The position numbers and the translations under genes were made by a program. A stretch of DNA of 64,000 bases from Pleurodeles waltl (Eukaryota; Chordata; Amphibia; Caudata; Salamandridae): the NCBI RefSeq assembly GCF_031143425.1, contig NC_090446.1, forward strand, positions 654,369,717 through 654,433,716, given 5' to 3'. The notes below the pieces were generated by a model. It was not told where the DNA came from. It worked only from the letters and a program-made list of their open reading frames with translations, and ran no database searches. How positions within the stretch are numbered: position 1 is the first letter of the stretch; the number at the start of each line of letters is the position of its first letter. Below are positions 61,957 to 64,000 of this stretch, in pieces.

Positions 61957-62460
61957 TATAGCAGGTTTAGGGGGTTAGTGTTAGGTTAAAGTAGGTTAGT
62001 AGTTCAGTTAGGATAAGTGGGATTGGGGGGTCAGTTTTCTACGTTTTACATGTTACTTTGCGGGTGAGTGGGTGGGGGGTAATGTTGGGGCATATATACA
62101 AAAATAATTATATTTGTTTAGTTATAGTTAGAGTATGTCTAGTTTAGTACATGTTGTCCTGCATGTGTCTTGTAACATAAGGTGGGTGGGGGCCAATGTT
62201 TACAGTGTGTTGTTAAAAGTGTTAGGCACGTTTAGCATAGGGTAGTTAGGGTCAGTTTTTGGTTAAGTATAGTTAGGATAAATTAGGTTAGGTTAGGTTA
62301 GGATAGGTTTTCTTCATTCTTATTAGTTTAGTTTTATTGTTATTAAAATATTTGGGTACTCCCTTACTTCATGTGTCATATGCTTGTGTCTCAGGGTCTT
62401 CCCATGAGTAAAAGGTGAAAATTGTTTGTTGGCCTAGGGATTCCGTCCTGCCTACAAATC
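61957..62460 (+). repeat. G/T-rich stretch with TTAGG tandem run
   Basis: GGTTTAGG, GTTAGTG and GTTAGG words dominate 61.96-62.31 kb, including about five consecutive TTAGG/GGTTA units at 62283-62307. The unit is a pentamer, not the vertebrate telomeric TTAGGG. An AT-rich ATTGTTATTAAAATATT stretch follows. It is interpreted as Harbinger internal low-complexity sequence. Confidence 0.5.
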
Positions 62461-63312
62461 CCTCTCTTGACATGTTCATCACCTGTTTACAACTGAGCTG
62501 TCACATTGCATCGACAACACATCTACTTGTATATGCATCTGCCATCTAGTGTACCCACCACTCAAGGTGACTATGTTAACTTTGTATTGGACAGGTAGGT
62601 GTGGTAATTCAGCTGGTATTGTTTGGGTCATGTATAGGAATGTTGGGCACTGTGGCACATCTGGCAACAGGCTACATTTGATTTCTGTCATAGTAAACTG
62701 ACCAGTGGCAATTACAGATGAGGTTAAGTACTTCTGTTTCACACCAATGTGTTCTACTGGTACTCCCAAGTGACAATATTGCCCGAGAACTGTTTCACAG
62801 CCATTCCTGCCGTATGTAGTGGGTGAAGCATACATGTGTTCAACATTTTTGACAAACTCAGTGAATTGCTTGTAGGAGATGAGACCAGCATTGTGGTTCA
62901 TCATGTAGGAACCTTGTGTGTAGAGATGTGCCCCCATATTCCTGCACTCTTGTACTGACGCTCTGTGTCTAAAGACATGTTATACACATCACAATTCCTA
63001 AGCGTAGTAGATGTGTCACAATACACAAAGACATGCTGGTTGTGTAGGTGGTGTTTATTTACAAGTGTTGTAATGCAATATTTACAGTGTCTAGGTCTGT
63101 GACCCCATTAGTGAAATCCATACATTTGTGACACAACACAAGTTCAGGGTTGAGGGACATGTCATGGGCAAGCTTGAGTAAAGTGTCGTTCAGTGCAGGG
63201 GAACATGAATTGCCAGTTGGAAAGTGAAAGACAATTGCAGTCCATAGCAGAAAGGTCAACAGTGTGTCGGTGAAGAGTGCACATCTCCAACTGTACTAAC
63301 ACTGGCATGATG

Positions 63313-64000
63313 TCAAGCACAGAACAAAGGAAAACACTGCCCATGTGTCATGGGCTGGTGCGACTGGGACCTCCTATGGGTGAAGATGATCTGTTCCACA
63401 TCTTCATCTTCAGATGTGTGTGGTGTCTCTTCTGACCTTAAAGGTGGTGGTGGGGAGGTAGATGGGGCCACACACACTTCAGTGGTTGAAGATGTGGACT
63501 CCCAATTCGCAGCAGCTGCCATTTGTGGAACTACATATGGCATCACTGCAGAAAGGAGGAGCTGCTGATTTTTGAGGATAGCAGCACATCCCTGTGTAGG
63601 CATCCATGTCTGCCCTGAGGGAGGCCACTTCCCGTGCAAAGAGTCCAGCTTGTCCTCAATCCCACTGCTGCCGGTTTGGGAGAGCAGTTGTTGTGACCTC
63701 TCCCTCATGGCAGCTGTTATGTTCCTCAGACACTGCTGGACTCCATGCATTCGGGAGTGTGTGCCTCGTTTGGCTGCAGTCTTTTCAGTGGCCGTAACGA
63801 TGCACATGCGCATACCCTCTAGGCTGGCTGCCATAGTTTGCATCACCACCCGCACCTCCTTGGCCAGCTCCCGCTGGACTCCTACCTCTGTCCTCTCAAA
63901 GATGGTCCCTGAGTCCTCGGAGTCCTCAGCTGTGTCGGTGCTGGCAGGTTGTACTATTGGGGTGTTGGGTGAGGCCTCTGGGATGGCTGCTACATTAATA
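63313..64000 (-). CDS. Partial open frame on the opposite strand of the Harbinger element (C terminus)
   Basis: The minus frame is open from the window edge to a stop at 63313, about 229 codons, with no internal stop. It contains an acidic DTAEDSEDSGTIFER part, then VQRELAKEVRVVMQTM with regular hydrophobic spacing (predicted coiled coil), and a basic/Ala-rich region. The C-terminal tail is proline- and acid-rich: STSPPPPLRSEETP, HTSEDEDVEQIIF. The tail style suits a regulatory or DNA-binding partner protein of a Harbinger element; I do not recognise a domain. There is no Met start at the annotated upstream codons, so the frame probably begins in an exon beyond 64000. It could instead belong to a second, inverted Harbinger copy. 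Confidence 0.55.
   Translation of the reverse strand, partial: INVAAIPEASPNTPIVQPASTDTAEDSEDSGTIFERTEVGVQRELAKEVRVVMQTMAASLEGMRMCIVTATEKTAAKRGTHSRMHGVQQCLRNITAAMRERSQQLLSQTGSSGIEDKLDSLHGKWPPSGQTWMPTQGCAAILKNQQLLLSAVMPYVVPQMAAAANWESTSSTTEVCVAPSTSPPPPLRSEETPHTSEDEDVEQIIFTHRRSQSHQPMTHGQCFPLFCA

Larger units (their letters stand above)
53576..64000 (+). mobile_element. Large multi-gene PIF/Harbinger transposon (right end beyond window)
   Basis: The left end is GGCGCATATTTATACTCTG, preceded by TAA as expected for Harbinger. The first 0.3 kb parallels the termini of the MITEs at 11543, 44117 and 51528. Downstream are a two-exon DDE transposase remnant, a multi-exon Myb/SANT-like partner remnant on the same strand, and an opposite-strand frame at the window edge. 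No matching right terminus is seen before 64000, so the element is at least 10.4 kb unless the part beyond about 62 kb belongs to a second element. It contains a MITE remnant (55.88-56.17 kb) and a Penelope-like fragment (61.35-61.73 kb). Its intron-like DNA is CA/TG-rich and repeat-poor. Confidence 0.75.

Noticed and set aside
62283..62307. Interstitial vertebrate telomere repeat
   Set aside because: The unit is TTAGG, not TTAGGG, and the run is only about five units.
62479..62937. 152-codon minus frame near the Harbinger opposite-strand gene
   Set aside because: No recognisable domain and no convincing splice link to the frame at 63313-64000. It may be real but is not supportable here.

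Overview
This window is repeat-dominated, intron- or intergenic-type DNA from a vertebrate with a very large genome. The mixture of L2-like LINEs, a CORE/MIR-type SINE, Ty3/Gypsy, long TGTTAG...CTAACA LTRs, Penelope-type remnants carrying hammerhead-like motifs, and above all many PIF/Harbinger elements and MITEs suggests a salamandrid newt (Pleurodeles-like). That assignment is inference from repeat content. I see no intact host protein-coding gene, no tRNA or rRNA gene, and nothing prokaryotic.

Layout. 1-11.5 kb: mostly unique, non-coding-looking DNA, with a near-perfect hairpin element set in an (AT)n tract (1.57-1.73 kb) and a 2.5 kb unit bounded by long inverted repeats (7.2-9.7 kb). 11.5-12.5 kb: a roughly 0.92 kb Harbinger MITE. 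13.6-21.3 kb: three decayed L2-like LINEs, the second split by a MITE. 22.1-25.5 kb: a minus-strand LTR holding a Penelope-like fragment with a hammerhead-like motif, followed by an L2 3' end with a (GATT)n tail (25.6-26.1 kb). 27.8-28.6 kb: a MITE carrying a CAGGGCC-ended hAT-like MITE. 29.9-31.6 kb: an LTR-like stretch. 32-36.3 kb: a decayed Ty3/Gypsy element (gag, protease, RT, RNase H, integrase) split by a TAA-flanked MITE in the RT and cut off in the integrase by an LTR. 36.3-40.2 kb: two LTRs of one family in head-to-head inverted arrangement. 40.3-41.6 kb: a MITE containing a 0.7 kb fold-back element. 44.1-45.0, 47.4-48.0 and 51.5-52.4 kb: more MITEs. 49.0-50.4 kb: a C/T-rich degenerate minisatellite. 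50.65-51.4 kb: a SINE followed by a three-unit tandem repeat.

53.58-64.0+ kb: a large PIF/Harbinger element that runs off the window. Its left end (TAA plus a GGCGCATATTTATAC terminus) shares about 0.3 kb with the MITE ends at 11.5, 44.1 and 51.5 kb, so its family is the likely source of those MITEs. It has a broken two-exon DDE transposase (54.0-56.9 kb), a broken multi-exon Myb/SANT-like partner gene (58.76-61.96 kb), and a further open reading frame on the opposite strand (63.3-64.0 kb) that continues past the window. A second Penelope-type fragment with a hammerhead-like motif sits inside the last exon of the partner gene.

The window reads as a nested transposon record. The most distinctive signals are the large multi-gene Harbinger with its matching MITEs, two hammerhead-like ribozyme motifs, tandem splice-donor-like octamers kept in three MITEs, and several very long fold-backs. 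All protein-coding remnants I recognise carry frameshifts or stops, except the edge-truncated minus-strand frame at 63.3-64.0 kb.
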